Origin: JBGSUZ01 sp963677505 | GTDB lineage: Bacteria > Bacillota > Clostridia > Peptostreptococcales > Acidaminobacteraceae | Direction: 5' to 3' | Length of the DNA: 64,000 bases | Assembly (NCBI GenBank): GCA_963677505.2 | Contig: CAXXWB010000004.1 | Span: forward strand, 124,001-188,000 | Part shown: in pieces, positions 54,826-64,000 of the stretch | Position numbering within the stretch: the stretch's first letter is position 1 | How the letters are laid out: every line of letters begins with the position of its first letter | Made by a program: the position numbers and the translations under genes | Notes under the pieces: generated by a model | The model's input: the letters and a program-made list of their open reading frames with translations, nothing else | Databases searched by the model: none | What the model was told of the DNA's origin: nothing

Positions 54826-57800
54826 TTAGTCTTCGATTAATGGTGTAAATTCTTTTTCAATGAACTCTAAGTTTTCCATTAGCATTTGTTCATCATTTGC
54901 AATTTCCATTACAGTCATATCTAGCTGAGCAGTCATATTTTTTATGAGTATGACATTAAAATTAATCAGCGCTTCAATATTCGTGTCGGAGTCCGCTTTC
55001 TTGGTAAACAATATTTTCATATAGCCAAGTTCATTATTAACAGACACCTTGAGATAGGTTGTAGAACTTTCAAAAGCCTCTTTAACAGATGCTTCATCGA
55101 TATTGAACTTCTTAGGATCAAACTTGACGACAAGGTAACCTGCATATTGATTTTTCATATTTGAAAATGTCAATTGTGCTTTAACTTGAGTCTTACCGCC
55201 CACTTTTGTTCTTTCAAGTTCGACTACACGAAGTCCCTTAAAATCTGATTTCACTAGAGAAATTATCTTTTGAGCACTCCATTTACTAAACTTACTGCCC
55301 TTTTGGTTCATTACGCGAACGATGTTTTCTTTTTTAAGGTCTTTTACTAGGAATGTATATTCATGACCAGATGTAATGCCTACTTTTACACCGTTTAACT
55401 CAATGGTATGCTTGCAATTTGTACCATTACAGTCCCATGTCAGCTTAACTTTATCTCCTAATACTTCATATTTTAAATTTTTTGGTGCATAAACAATGGT
55501 TGGTATTGTAAGGGTATTACTCTTCATTTTTTTCAGATTTGGTAAATAACCCTCAACATAGACAGACACATTGTCTGCGTCTATACTTTGACCATAATTA
55601 AAGCTTGTCGCGTCCCCTTCGTATTGAAGTTTTCCGTCGATGTATACTTTATATAAGCTGTACGGCGTTGTACTCGACCAGCTTAGTGCAAGTCCGCCAT
55701 CATCCATTTTGCCCTCTAGTACAATTTCTTCAGGCTTAATGTCTAAAAGCATACCCGTCTTAATAAATTGCTCTGACCCTTTTAACAACGGATAATATAC
55801 ATTTTCTTCAATGGACCAAACCTGAGAAAAATCATAACCTGTAAAGGTGGCTTTTTCCTTTAATTGCTTGTCTGTCTTTGCATATGAAGCAGATGCCGTG
55901 TTTTTTTCGTCTAGCAAGAATACGCTTGTAAGTGTCATATTTGTAGGTTTTGTCTTTAAATAGGACACATCTGAGTAAGTACTTTTTAGGTTACAAGCTG
56001 AATAAACTTTGTCAAAAACATTTAGGTCTGTTGTGTAGTCGCTTAGTTTTCCGACAATGCCTTGGGCATTCAAGTTAGACTCAAGGGTTCCACTAGAACC
56101 TGAATTTTGAATGGTAAGTGTCTTTCCAAGCCCAACTAATCCACCGACTTCGTCTTCCCCAGTAAGTGTCACTCGTGCATAACACTTTATTAGTTTGCTG
56201 GTGTTATAGGCATTACCGATAATTCCACCTATGCTCTTGTGGATCGCACTTCCCTTAAGAACAACCGCTGCATCTGTAATAACTGATTTGTCCGATTTTC
56301 CAATAACACCACCTACACAGCTATCGCCTATCAATTCTGTATTAAGTCTTAGGTTATTGAGATTAGAATTTAGAGCGTAACCAGTAATGCCACCAACTGT
56401 GAAGCTGGTAATTACATTTTCACCTTGAGCTAAAATGCCACTTACGGTTGCATTTTCAATTGTCCCAGCGATTAAACCAGCTTTCATATCTGGGATTAAA
56501 TCTGTTGTTATGTGCCAATCTTTAATCGATAAATTGGAAATTTTTGAGTTTTTCACAACACCAAATAGACCAAAATCTTTATAAAGATAATTTGAATTGC
56601 CCCAATCTGTAGTAGAATCAAAGACAATTTTTAAGTTTGTGATAGCAAAGCCACCGCCGTCAAAATCACCAGTAAACGGCGCGTCTTTTGTTCCTACAGG
56701 AATCCACATATTATTTTCAAAATCGATATCGTTGCCAAGTGAGAAGCTTTTATTGACTGCATACTTCATCAAATTGGCTTGACTCAATGTTTGAATAATA
56801 TATGGACTTGCCTTTGTGCCTTCACCAGACATTTTTTCTGACTTCATGATCGGTTGTTTTATAGCTTTAGTTTCAAACTGCTTTAGTACTGGATAATTAG
56901 ATTCTTCAATTGTCCAGTAAACTGAGGCATCTTTAAACTTAGCCACTTCACTATTCACATTTTGCGAAAGTATACTTTGATCGCTTTGCTTCGCTGTCAG
57001 TGGTACACAGTTCATATAATCCCCAACATAGAAAGCGTTGGATGTTGTGACATTTACACTATCATTTGCAATAATCGGGTACACCATTCCACGTTTTGCT
57101 TTTAGTTTTGAATACACAAGAACATTTTCTACGGTAGTCTTTGTCCCCTTATTGGCATCTTGTAAGAGTCCTGTACATGAAACATCGCTTCCTGCAACGT
57201 CCTGAGCTTCAATACTTCCCGAGACAACTACATTTTTAATGGTCGCATTGTCCGCTGCTGAAGTAAAACCATAGCCTTTATTTGCTAGGATTGTTGCATT
57301 GATTTGAACTTCATTTGCAGTTCCATTAAAGTTTTGAGCCACGCCTGAAACTAAGCTACTCGTGATTTGTCCATTGATAAGAAGTTTATTCAAAGTACTG
57401 CTGTTACAGGTTTCAACAACACCACTTGCACTGTCCTTTGAAAGCATAATCACGCTGGTTTCAAGACCCTCTACAATAGACCCTGCAGTAAGATTTTGTA
57501 TTAGGGAAGCTTTACCTTTCAGTGATGTAACATTCCCGCTAATTACTATATTTTTAAGTTGCGAGCCGTTTACAGACCTAAAAATGTAAGCCTCATCATC
57601 GCCTTGAATATTAATGTTTTTGAAGACGATGTTTTGTAATTTTGCCTTGTCTAAACTTTGGAACAGATTGGCCTGAGCTATGGTATTCACACTAATATTC
57701 TCAAGTGTGTACCCAGAGCCATCAATTGTTCCTGTGAATGGCCTATCTTTACATAAAGGGGTCCATTCAAAGTTTGTGAAATCTATGTCGTTTATAACTT

Positions 57801-60800
57801 TATAGTAAGCTCCTGGTTGTACCTCTAGGAACTTAAATTGTTCTGGGATTGTTAGTAAATATGGACTTTCCTCGGTACCGCTACCCAGTGGCTGTGTTTT
57901 GTATAAATCACTGTCTGGATCATCGAAGCTTTCTCCATCAATGAAAGTTGGGTATGTTCTGCCATTGTCAATTATCCAAATCTTTTCAAAGTCCCAACCG
58001 ATGTAGTTATTTTTACTTTTCATTGCGCCTGTTAATCTACTATTTTGTGGGTCTTGGATGAATTTCGATTCATAACCAATTTTTAAGCCATCATAATAGT
58101 TATTAGTTATGCAGTCGGTTCTATTCGTTGTGTGAACGACGCCTCCGACTTTAGTTTTTAGTGGTGTTAAGCTTGTAATTTTGCCATTGAAATAGGAGTT
58201 TTTAAGATAGTAAGCTACGTTACCATCTGAACTAAAACTAGATACTAGACCCGCAACACAGTTCGGCGAATCCGTTTGTGCTTTAATTTCCATTCTAGAA
58301 AAAGCATTGTTCAAACTAGAATTTGTCATATAAGCACATATTCCCGCAAGGTAGTTTTTCCCTAAAATTTGACCGACTGTGTAACATTGGTCAATGACAG
58401 CTTTATTTGCAACTGCCACTAATCCACCTGCATAATCTAAATTGTTTGAAATAGTCCCTTCAAATTTTGATTTTAGAAGTTGACCATTTACAAGACTTGC
58501 AACTAAGCCTGCAGCATATGAGCCTTTGCAATTGATAGTGCTCGAAGAGACAGAGCAGTTTTCAATAATAGTTTTAGAGACAACCCCTGTATCATTTAGT
58601 ATGCCTACTAAACCTGCCACGTATTGGCTGCCCTCAACAGTTGCTCCTGTTACTTTGACATTTTTTAAAACAACTTGATCTGATTTACCAATCAGGACAC
58701 CTACATTGGTTCCCTCTGAACTAATTATTGGATTTTCAAACTTCAAATCCCTAATCTCTGCCCCTTTTACGGTAGCAATAAATCCTATATTTTGTTGATT
58801 CTTTTGTACAATGTTTAAACCTATAATTTTCTTTTTGTTACCAAATATTTTCCCCGTGAAAGGCTTGTCTATACAAAGGGGCGTCCATGCTGATGTTAGC
58901 GTAATGTCCTGACCAATCATGTAACTAGCACTCGGTTCTTTATTAATGCGTGCAAAGTGTGACTCCTCAAGAATTACATATGGGTCTGCATCTGTTCCTT
59001 GACCAGTCATGCCATACTCATCTTTAGTCTTTTTTGTCACCAAATCCGACCATTTACTTTTATCCTTCACGCCAATTGCTCTTACCTTGAACTGGTAAGT
59101 TGTATTGTCTTTAACATTCTTTAAGGTGTAAGTTCCCTTGACACCCGTTATATTGACAATTTCACCATTGATGCTTAACTCGTATTTTTTGATACCACCA
59201 ATAGCCGTCCAGTTAATAACCATTTGACCATTTGCAAGTTCTACACTGGTTATTTTCGGTGTTGCAATGGTTGAAGCTAGTGTTGTGACATTTTTTATTT
59301 CTGAGTCTGAACTGACTTTGTCCTTTGCTTTAGTTGCGACTGAAACCTGATAGACAGTTTCAGGTTCTAAATCTGAAATTACCATTTCTATATTTGCCGT
59401 ATTATAAATTTTACTGCCTACTTTAACATCGTAAGACTCTGCTTGTTGCGCTGGTGTCCAACTTAGTTTAAATGTCCTTGCAGTAATTTCAGATACGGTT
59501 AATTTGTTTGGCGGTAATAGTAAAGAAGTTTCGCTGCCTAAAAATTGGACGTTTTTTAGGATTGGATAGTATATACCTTCTTGTATCGCCCAAACGCTAT
59601 CAAAATTCCATGTAGGGTAAGTTGATTTTGTAAACATTTCTTTTGTTGTTTTGCCTATTTCGTATGTGTTTCTTGGTTTTAGGCCGGTTTTTTCTGCGTC
59701 GTAGAGGCAGTTAGTCGTCCCACTTCCATTGTTGATGAGTCCACCAATTGTGCTTATGTTACCACTGTTTGTGAAGTTTATTTTTCCTGCGAATAGGCTT
59801 GTTTTTTGAATAGCTCCATGACCATATCCAACCGCAATTAACCCACCAATTTCTTTTACTCCGGTTATTTGCATATAGCTCGCACAGTCTGTTATTTCAC
59901 AGTATATTGGCACCTTTGGATTCTGATTGCCAAAAGACCCCCCTATTCCAGCTAAATATTCTTCACCTTTTATTTCTCCAAATGTTTGTACTTGACTAAC
60001 CTTACTATTGTATAAATTCCCCGATATTCCCCCAACATATTGCTTTGCCATTAGTATGGCATCTACACTACACTTTTCTATGTTGCAATTTGATGTGCCA
60101 CCCGCTATTCCACCAACACCCATGGTTGTAACTGCACTTCCTACTTTAGTCTTCTCTACTTTGATTCCACTAAACTGTGTAACATTTGCCCCACCAACTA
60201 GACTTCCTAGATTTGAGTAACCATCAATTATTGACTCTGTTACACTACAATTAATGTATTTCCCATTTGTACTATTTCCGGCTATTGTCCCTACTTGTCC
60301 ACCACTTCCAGTAACAATGCACTTAGCTTTATTCATCGTTAAGTTAAGAACCGTACCATCCATCTTTGAAAATAATCCCAAGGTGACTGCATTAGCCTTC
60401 TCCACCGTCATGTTATTAATACTAAACCCATTACCATCCAGTGTTCCTGTGAATGGTACACTAGCACACAACGGTTCCCACTTGATTCCTGATAAGTCTA
60501 TGTCATTCATCAGCCTATAGAAGGCCGATACTTCATTTGAAATTAGTTTCAATTGATCTGCGTTAGTAATTTCATAGGGACTTTTTTCAGTACCATCACC
60601 ATTTGGTATGATTGAGCCAGCACTATTTACGCCGTTTTGAAATTCTTTCAAGTATGGGTAAGTCTTCCCTTCTTGAATGTCCCAAATGCTATCAAAATTC
60701 CAATTAAGATAGTTGGACTTCTTCAACATGGATTTTGTTATTCTACCAATCTCTCCAGTATTTCTTGGTGAAAGATTAGTCTTCTCTGCGTCGTAGTAGC

Positions 60801-63018
60801 AGTTGGTCGTCCCACCTCCGTTGTTGATAAGTCCACCAATAGTGCCTGTGTTAGCACTGTTTGTGAAGTTTATTTTTCCTGCGAATAGGCTTGTTTTTAG
60901 AATAGCTCCATGGCCATATCCAACCGCAGCTAAACCACCAATCTCTTTTACACCAGTGATATTCATGTAGCTTGCGCAGTCTGTTACTTCACAGTATATT
61001 GGCACCTTAGGATTTTGATTACCAAAAGAGCCCCCTATTCCAGCTAAATATTCTTCACCTTTTATTTCTCCAAATGTTTGTACTTGACTAACCTTACTAT
61101 TGTATAAATTCCCCGATATTCCCCCAGCATATTGCTTTGCCATTAGTGTGGCATCTACGCTGCATTTTTCTATATTACAACTAGAAGTACCGCCGACTAT
61201 TCCGCCAACTCCCATTGTTGTAACTGCACTTCCTACTTTAGTTTGCCCTACTTTGATTCCACTAAACTGCGTTGCACTTGCCGAACCAACTAAACCTCCA
61301 AGGGAAGAGTAACCGTCGATTATCGACTCTATTACACTACAGTTGATATATTTTGCATTTGTACTGGTTCCTGCTATTGCTCCTACTACTCCGCCACTTC
61401 CAGTGATAGTGCTTTTAGCTTTATTCATGGTCAAGTTGCAAACGGTACCATCCATTTTTGCAAATAATCCCACATAGAATTGATTCGCCTTCTCCACCGT
61501 CATGTTACTAATACTAAATCCATTTCCATCCAACGTTCCTGTGAATGGTACATTATTGCACAATGCTTCCCACTTGATTCCTGATAAGTCAATATCATTC
61601 ATTAGCTTATAGAAGGCTGATGTTTCGTTAGAAATTAATTTCAATTGATCTGCGTTAGTGATTTCATAGGGACTTTTTTCAGTGCCATCACCATTGGGTA
61701 TGATTGAGCCAGAGCTATTTACGGCACTTTGAAATTCTTTTAAATACGGATATGTTTTCCCTTCTTGAATGTCCCAAATACCATCAAAATTCCAATTAAG
61801 ATAGTTGGATTTCTTCAACATAGATTTTGTTATTCTACCAATCTCACCTGTATTTCTTGGTGAAAGATTGGTCTTCTCTGCGTCGTAATAGCAGTTAGTC
61901 GTCCCACTTCCGTTATTGATAAGTCCACCAATAGTGCCTATATTAGCACTGTTTGTGAAGATTATTTTTCCTGCGAATAGGCTTGTTTTTAGAATAGCTC
62001 CATGGCTGTATCCAACCGCAACTAAACCACCAATCTCTTTTACACCAATGATGTTCATATAACTGGCACTGTCTGTTACTTCACAGTATATTGGCACCTT
62101 AGGATTTTGATTACCAAATGATCCCCCTATTCCAGCTAAATATTCTTCACCTTTTATTTCTCCAAATGTTTGTACTTGACTAACCTTACTATTATATAAA
62201 TTCCCCGATATTCCTCCAGCATATTGCTTTGCCACTAGTGTGGCATCTACACTACACTTTTCTATATTACAATTTGATGTGCCGCCCGCTATTCCACCAG
62301 CACCCATTGTTGTAACTGCACTTCCTACTTTAGTTTTCTCTACTTTGATTCCACTAAACTGTGTAACATTTGCCCCACCAACTAGACTCCCTAGATTTGA
62401 GTAACCCTCAATTATCGACTCTGTTACACTACAATTAATGTATTTCCCATTTGTACTACTTCCTGCTATTGCACCTACTTGTCCACCACTTCCAGTAACA
62501 ATGCACTTAGCTTTATTCATCGTTAAGTTAAGAATCGTACCGTTCATCTTTGAAAATAACCCCAAGGTGGTTGCATTCGCCTTCTCCACTGTCATGTTAC
62601 TAATACTAAACCCATTACCATCCAATGTTCCTGTAAATGCTACACTAGCACACAACGGTTCCCACTTAATTCCCGTTAAATCTATGTCGTTCACCAACTT
62701 ATAGAATGCAGTTGGTTTATCCTTAATTTTCATAAGGTCATCTGCAGTCCTAATTACATAAGGATCCGTCTCAGTTCCTGTTCCCGGACCTTCTACACTG
62801 AGTAGACTCACACTAAGATCCGGAACAATTTGAAAAGCCGAATCAGTTGTCACGTTCAATGTTTGAAATTGCAAATCATTAGTTTGACTGGTTTGTAAAT
62901 CTTCAGCAGTTCCTTTGGTTTCATTTGGAATAGTGTCTTCCACAAATGAATAGCTGGTCATTGTAACAAGCATCACCACAACCAGCATTAAAGATATCAT
63001 CTTTTTAAGTTTATGCAT
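54826..63018 (-). CDS. Giant GLUG/fibronectin-III repeat surface protein
   Basis: 2,730 residues. Signal peptide 1-~26 (MISLMLVVVMLVTMTSYSF). Residues ~79-1170 are three near-identical 364-residue units, each opening with PYEITNADQLKLIS…GTLDGNGFSI and containing GLUG-type motifs (VGAIAGSS, LGSLVGGAN, GGIAGGTS, AGGISGNL). Two fibronectin-III domains lie at ~1175-1330, then further diverged GLUG blocks to ~2400. Two more fibronectin-III-like domains follow at ~2420-2590, and a C-terminal cohesin-like β-domain at ~2600-2730 (VKAQLTFSNMKNQYAGYLVV). No LPXTG, SLH or membrane anchor is visible at the C-terminus. Adhesin-like or scaffolding role is likely; the last domain could bind a dockerin such as the one in the Rhs protein. 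Confidence 0.88.
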   Translation of the reverse strand: MHKLKKMISLMLVVVMLVTMTSYSFVEDTIPNETKGTAEDLQTSQTNDLQFQTLNVTTDSAFQIVPDLSVSLLSVEGPGTGTETDPYVIRTADDLMKIKDKPTAFYKLVNDIDLTGIKWEPLCASVAFTGTLDGNGFSISNMTVEKANATTLGLFSKMNGTILNLTMNKAKCIVTGSGGQVGAIAGSSTNGKYINCSVTESIIEGYSNLGSLVGGANVTQFSGIKVEKTKVGSAVTTMGAGGIAGGTSNCNIEKCSVDATLVAKQYAGGISGNLYNSKVSQVQTFGEIKGEEYLAGIGGSFGNQNPKVPIYCEVTDSASYMNIIGVKEIGGLVAVGYSHGAILKTSLFAGKIIFTNSANIGTIGGLINNGSGTTNCYYDAEKTNLSPRNTGEIGRITKSMLKKSNYLNWNFDGIWDIQEGKTYPYLKEFQSAVNSSGSIIPNGDGTEKSPYEITNADQLKLISNETSAFYKLMNDIDLSGIKWEALCNNVPFTGTLDGNGFSISNMTVEKANQFYVGLFAKMDGTVCNLTMNKAKSTITGSGGVVGAIAGTSTNAKYINCSVIESIIDGYSSLGGLVGSASATQFSGIKVGQTKVGSAVTTMGVGGIVGGTSSCNIEKCSVDATLMAKQYAGGISGNLYNSKVSQVQTFGEIKGEEYLAGIGGSFGNQNPKVPIYCEVTDCASYMNITGVKEIGGLAAVGYGHGAILKTSLFAGKINFTNSANTGTIGGLINNGGGTTNCYYDAEKTNLSPRNTGEIGRITKSMLKKSNYLNWNFDSIWDIQEGKTYPYLKEFQNGVNSAGSIIPNGDGTEKSPYEITNADQLKLISNEVSAFYRLMNDIDLSGIKWEPLCASVPFTGTLDGNGFSINNMTVEKANAVTLGLFSKMDGTVLNLTMNKAKCIVTGSGGQVGTIAGNSTNGKYINCSVTESIIDGYSNLGSLVGGANVTQFSGIKVEKTKVGSAVTTMGVGGIAGGTSNCNIEKCSVDAILMAKQYVGGISGNLYNSKVSQVQTFGEIKGEEYLAGIGGSFGNQNPKVPIYCEITDCASYMQITGVKEIGGLIAVGYGHGAIQKTSLFAGKINFTNSGNISTIGGLINNGSGTTNCLYDAEKTGLKPRNTYEIGKTTKEMFTKSTYPTWNFDSVWAIQEGIYYPILKNVQFLGSETSLLLPPNKLTVSEITARTFKLSWTPAQQAESYDVKVGSKIYNTANIEMVISDLEPETVYQVSVATKAKDKVSSDSEIKNVTTLASTIATPKITSVELANGQMVINWTAIGGIKKYELSINGEIVNITGVKGTYTLKNVKDNTTYQFKVRAIGVKDKSKWSDLVTKKTKDEYGMTGQGTDADPYVILEESHFARINKEPSASYMIGQDITLTSAWTPLCIDKPFTGKIFGNKKKIIGLNIVQKNQQNIGFIATVKGAEIRDLKFENPIISSEGTNVGVLIGKSDQVVLKNVKVTGATVEGSQYVAGLVGILNDTGVVSKTIIENCSVSSSTINCKGSYAAGLVASLVNGQLLKSKFEGTISNNLDYAGGLVAVANKAVIDQCYTVGQILGKNYLAGICAYMTNSSLNNAFSRMEIKAQTDSPNCVAGLVSSFSSDGNVAYYLKNSYFNGKITSLTPLKTKVGGVVHTTNRTDCITNNYYDGLKIGYESKFIQDPQNSRLTGAMKSKNNYIGWDFEKIWIIDNGRTYPTFIDGESFDDPDSDLYKTQPLGSGTEESPYLLTIPEQFKFLEVQPGAYYKVINDIDFTNFEWTPLCKDRPFTGTIDGSGYTLENISVNTIAQANLFQSLDKAKLQNIVFKNINIQGDDEAYIFRSVNGSQLKNIVISGNVTSLKGKASLIQNLTAGSIVEGLETSVIMLSKDSASGVVETCNSSTLNKLLINGQITSSLVSGVAQNFNGTANEVQINATILANKGYGFTSAADNATIKNVVVSGSIEAQDVAGSDVSCTGLLQDANKGTKTTVENVLVYSKLKAKRGMVYPIIANDSVNVTTSNAFYVGDYMNCVPLTAKQSDQSILSQNVNSEVAKFKDASVYWTIEESNYPVLKQFETKAIKQPIMKSEKMSGEGTKASPYIIQTLSQANLMKYAVNKSFSLGNDIDFENNMWIPVGTKDAPFTGDFDGGGFAITNLKIVFDSTTDWGNSNYLYKDFGLFGVVKNSKISNLSIKDWHITTDLIPDMKAGLIAGTIENATVSGILAQGENVITSFTVGGITGYALNSNLNNLRLNTELIGDSCVGGVIGKSDKSVITDAAVVLKGSAIHKSIGGIIGNAYNTSKLIKCYARVTLTGEDEVGGLVGLGKTLTIQNSGSSGTLESNLNAQGIVGKLSDYTTDLNVFDKVYSACNLKSTYSDVSYLKTKPTNMTLTSVFLLDEKNTASASYAKTDKQLKEKATFTGYDFSQVWSIEENVYYPLLKGSEQFIKTGMLLDIKPEEIVLEGKMDDGGLALSWSSTTPYSLYKVYIDGKLQYEGDATSFNYGQSIDADNVSVYVEGYLPNLKKMKSNTLTIPTIVYAPKNLKYEVLGDKVKLTWDCNGTNCKHTIELNGVKVGITSGHEYTFLVKDLKKENIVRVMNQKGSKFSKWSAQKIISLVKSDFKGLRVVELERTKVGGKTQVKAQLTFSNMKNQYAGYLVVKFDPKKFNIDEASVKEAFESSTTYLKVSVNNELGYMKILFTKKADSDTNIEALINFNVILIKNMTAQLDMTVMEIANDEQMLMENLEFIEKEFTPLIED
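59509..60600. repeat. 1,092-bp tandem repeat, unit 3
   Basis: Third coding repeat of the surface protein. Shows a fixed 1,092-base offset from unit 2 (the conserved GTLDGNG codons sit at 60427 versus 61519). It is the most diverged at its C-terminal end. Confidence 0.85.
60601..61692. repeat. 1,092-bp tandem repeat, unit 2
   Basis: Second coding repeat, offset exactly 1,092 bases from units 1 and 3. Long stretches, for example around 61046-61100 compared with 59954-60008, are identical at DNA level, which points to recent duplication or gene conversion. Confidence 0.9.
61693..62784. repeat. 1,092-bp tandem repeat, unit 1
   Basis: First coding repeat. Its opening (TETDPYVIRTADDLMKI) differs from units 2 and 3, but the body is highly similar. 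Confidence 0.85.
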
Positions 63019-63336
63019 TTTTACTCTCCTATGCCTTTCTAAGATTTTTCATCTTAATAGTTCTGTTCTGTCATTTTTACTTATTTGTCAAAAATCACTC
63101 CTTAAAAAATACTCAATTTTTTTCTACAGTCCCCCCATTTCAATATTTATCTTAATAGCTCATAGCTATTACCAACTTAGAAACGCTTGTAAAAGTAGCA
63201 CATTTTACTTATTTGTATTTATTTTCAAAATATGTAATTATACCAATTTATGCCTTATTTTTGAATCCTTATATATATTATTTATTTTATATACAAATGT
63301 CAACGAAAAGCTTTAACCTCGCACCTATTTTTAAGC
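63019..63336. other. Promoter-proximal non-coding region upstream of the surface protein
   Basis: Very AT-rich, about 320 bases. A GGAGAG ribosome binding site precedes the surface-protein ATG. Several TATA-like blocks (TATATATTATTT near 63280) are compatible with a -10, but no confident promoter or ORF is seen. Confidence 0.4.
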
Positions 63337-63362
63337 ACAAAAAAAGCCGCTGAATCAGCGGC
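63337..63362 (-). terminator. Intrinsic terminator after the prenyltransferase gene
   Basis: Minus-strand stem GCCGCTGA/TCAGCGGC followed by TTTTTTTGTG, about 30 bases past the prenyltransferase stop. Confidence 0.93.
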
Positions 63363-63391
63363 AATATCTTTATCTATTCACTTCCCTCAAC

Positions 63392-64000
63392 CTACCTAAA
63401 CAAAATCGCAAAAACCCAAGTCAAAGCATAACAGCCATTAATCAGTAAAAAATTCTTAACCGCATTGGCAAAGTTTTTCTCTTTGACAGGCTCTAAAATC
63501 AATTGTTTGGTTTGCTTATAAACGATTGGAATCGTTATAAGGGTCAACCCCGTCCAACTAGGGGTTAAGCCAATGGCAATATTTAATACAATCAAAATGT
63601 ATATTATGCCATAAGAAGCGCCAAAGAGCTTTAAACTCCAAGTCTTTCCAAGGGAAATCGGCAAGGTATAGCGGTGGTTTTTCCAGTCTTCTTCCATATC
63701 GCAGATGTTATTAGCAAACATAATATCACCGATTCCAATAACAAAAGGCATTGAAATAAGAAGGAGTCTGGCAAATTCAAAAAGGTTAATATCTATCAAC
63801 AAATGCCCATCAAGTCCCAAGTTTACCATCAGCCAAGAAGGGTCTAATACTTGAATGTACACGGCTAAAAAAAGTATGCCGAAGCCCATGGTTAGACCTG
63901 AGACAATTTCTCCAAAAGGCGTTCTAGATATTGGCATTGGACCATAGGTATAGCCAATACCAATGAGGAAGGCAATTGCTCCAATCACTAAGACCAGCCA
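63392..64000 (-). CDS. UbiA-family prenyltransferase (MenA-like), N-terminus beyond window
   Basis: At least 203 codons are open to the right edge; the family has ~300 residues, so about 100 N-terminal residues including the first Asp-rich motif are missing. The visible part has six membrane segments (SRTPFGEIVSGLTMGFGILF; LLLISMPFVIGIGDIMFANN) and the second polar motif NNICDMEEDWKNHRYTLPISLG, where D and E/D residues bind the Mg-diphosphate. 1,4-dihydroxy-2-naphthoate octaprenyltransferase (menaquinone pathway) is the closest guess, but other UbiA substrates are possible. Confidence 0.85.
   Translation of the reverse strand, partial: WLVLVIGAIAFLIGIGYTYGPMPISRTPFGEIVSGLTMGFGILFLAVYIQVLDPSWLMVNLGLDGHLLIDINLFEFARLLLISMPFVIGIGDIMFANNICDMEEDWKNHRYTLPISLGKTWSLKLFGASYGIIYILIVLNIAIGLTPSWTGLTLITIPIVYKQTKQLILEPVKEKNFANAVKNFLLINGCYALTWVFAILFR

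Overview
This window looks like a low-GC member of the Bacillota, most likely a clostridial anaerobe. The basis is AT-rich sequence, strong AGGAGG-type ribosome binding sites, a pyruvate kinase with the extra C-terminal PEP-utiliser domain, a GerMN-domain protein, an aldo/keto reductase with C-terminal 4Fe-4S motifs, and copper-amine-oxidase-type 'stalk' domains. A Fusibacter-like genus is plausible, but that is inference only. No rRNA, tRNA or CRISPR array was seen.

Layout. (1) 1-7,886, minus strand: a B12-riboswitch-controlled corrinoid operon. It holds a stalk-domain substrate-binding protein, a BtuC permease, a BtuD ATPase, the adenosylcobinamide amidohydrolase CbiZ, and a CobN-type chelatase subunit that runs off the left edge. 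(2) 8,083-16,782: a YhdH-type oxidoreductase divergent from a MarR regulator, then an accessory island with a YhcG/DUF1016 nuclease-like protein, a primase-helicase of the TOTE type (frameshifted) and a large serine recombinase. The island abuts a frameshifted RlmD-type rRNA methyltransferase. Two related 3'-end remnants lie at 8.1 and 9.9 kb. (3) 16,944-29,577: core and housekeeping genes (GerMN protein, permease-like membrane protein, aldo/keto reductase, thioesterase, pyk, pfkA, dnaE, solute-binding lipoprotein, two small proteins). (4) 29,766-42,437: a peptide secretion and signalling locus. It has a decayed radical-SAM/SPASM maturase, an HlyD adaptor, a C39-peptidase ABC exporter (frameshifted), a LytTR response regulator, an AgrC-like histidine kinase, three small genes with double-glycine leaders, and three paralogous membrane-anchored transglutaminase-like proteins in repeated modules. 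(5) 42,483-47,500: a decayed region with an ABC ATPase remnant, a degenerate resolvase, an orphan toxin-tip/immunity pair, an IS110-family transposase with an internal stop, and spaced repeats and hairpins. (6) 47,507-63,018: a small putative immunity gene, a 2,243-residue Rhs/YD-repeat protein with an internal cohesin-dockerin-like module, and a 2,730-residue GLUG/fibronectin-III surface protein with three 1,092-bp tandem repeats. (7) Right edge: a partial UbiA-family prenyltransferase.

The best candidate for an undescribed system is region 4. At least two modules share the order conserved hairpin, double-glycine peptide, second hairpin, transglutaminase-like protein. A third copy is joined to a duplicate of the response-regulator promoter region. 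The dedicated C39 exporter/HlyD pair and the two-component system sit next to them, which suggests a secreted-peptide circuit in which the transglutaminase-like proteins act on the exported peptides at the cell surface.

Caution: six genes are interrupted at seven sites, all of them at short homopolymer runs. Sequencing or assembly indels are therefore as likely as real pseudogenes.
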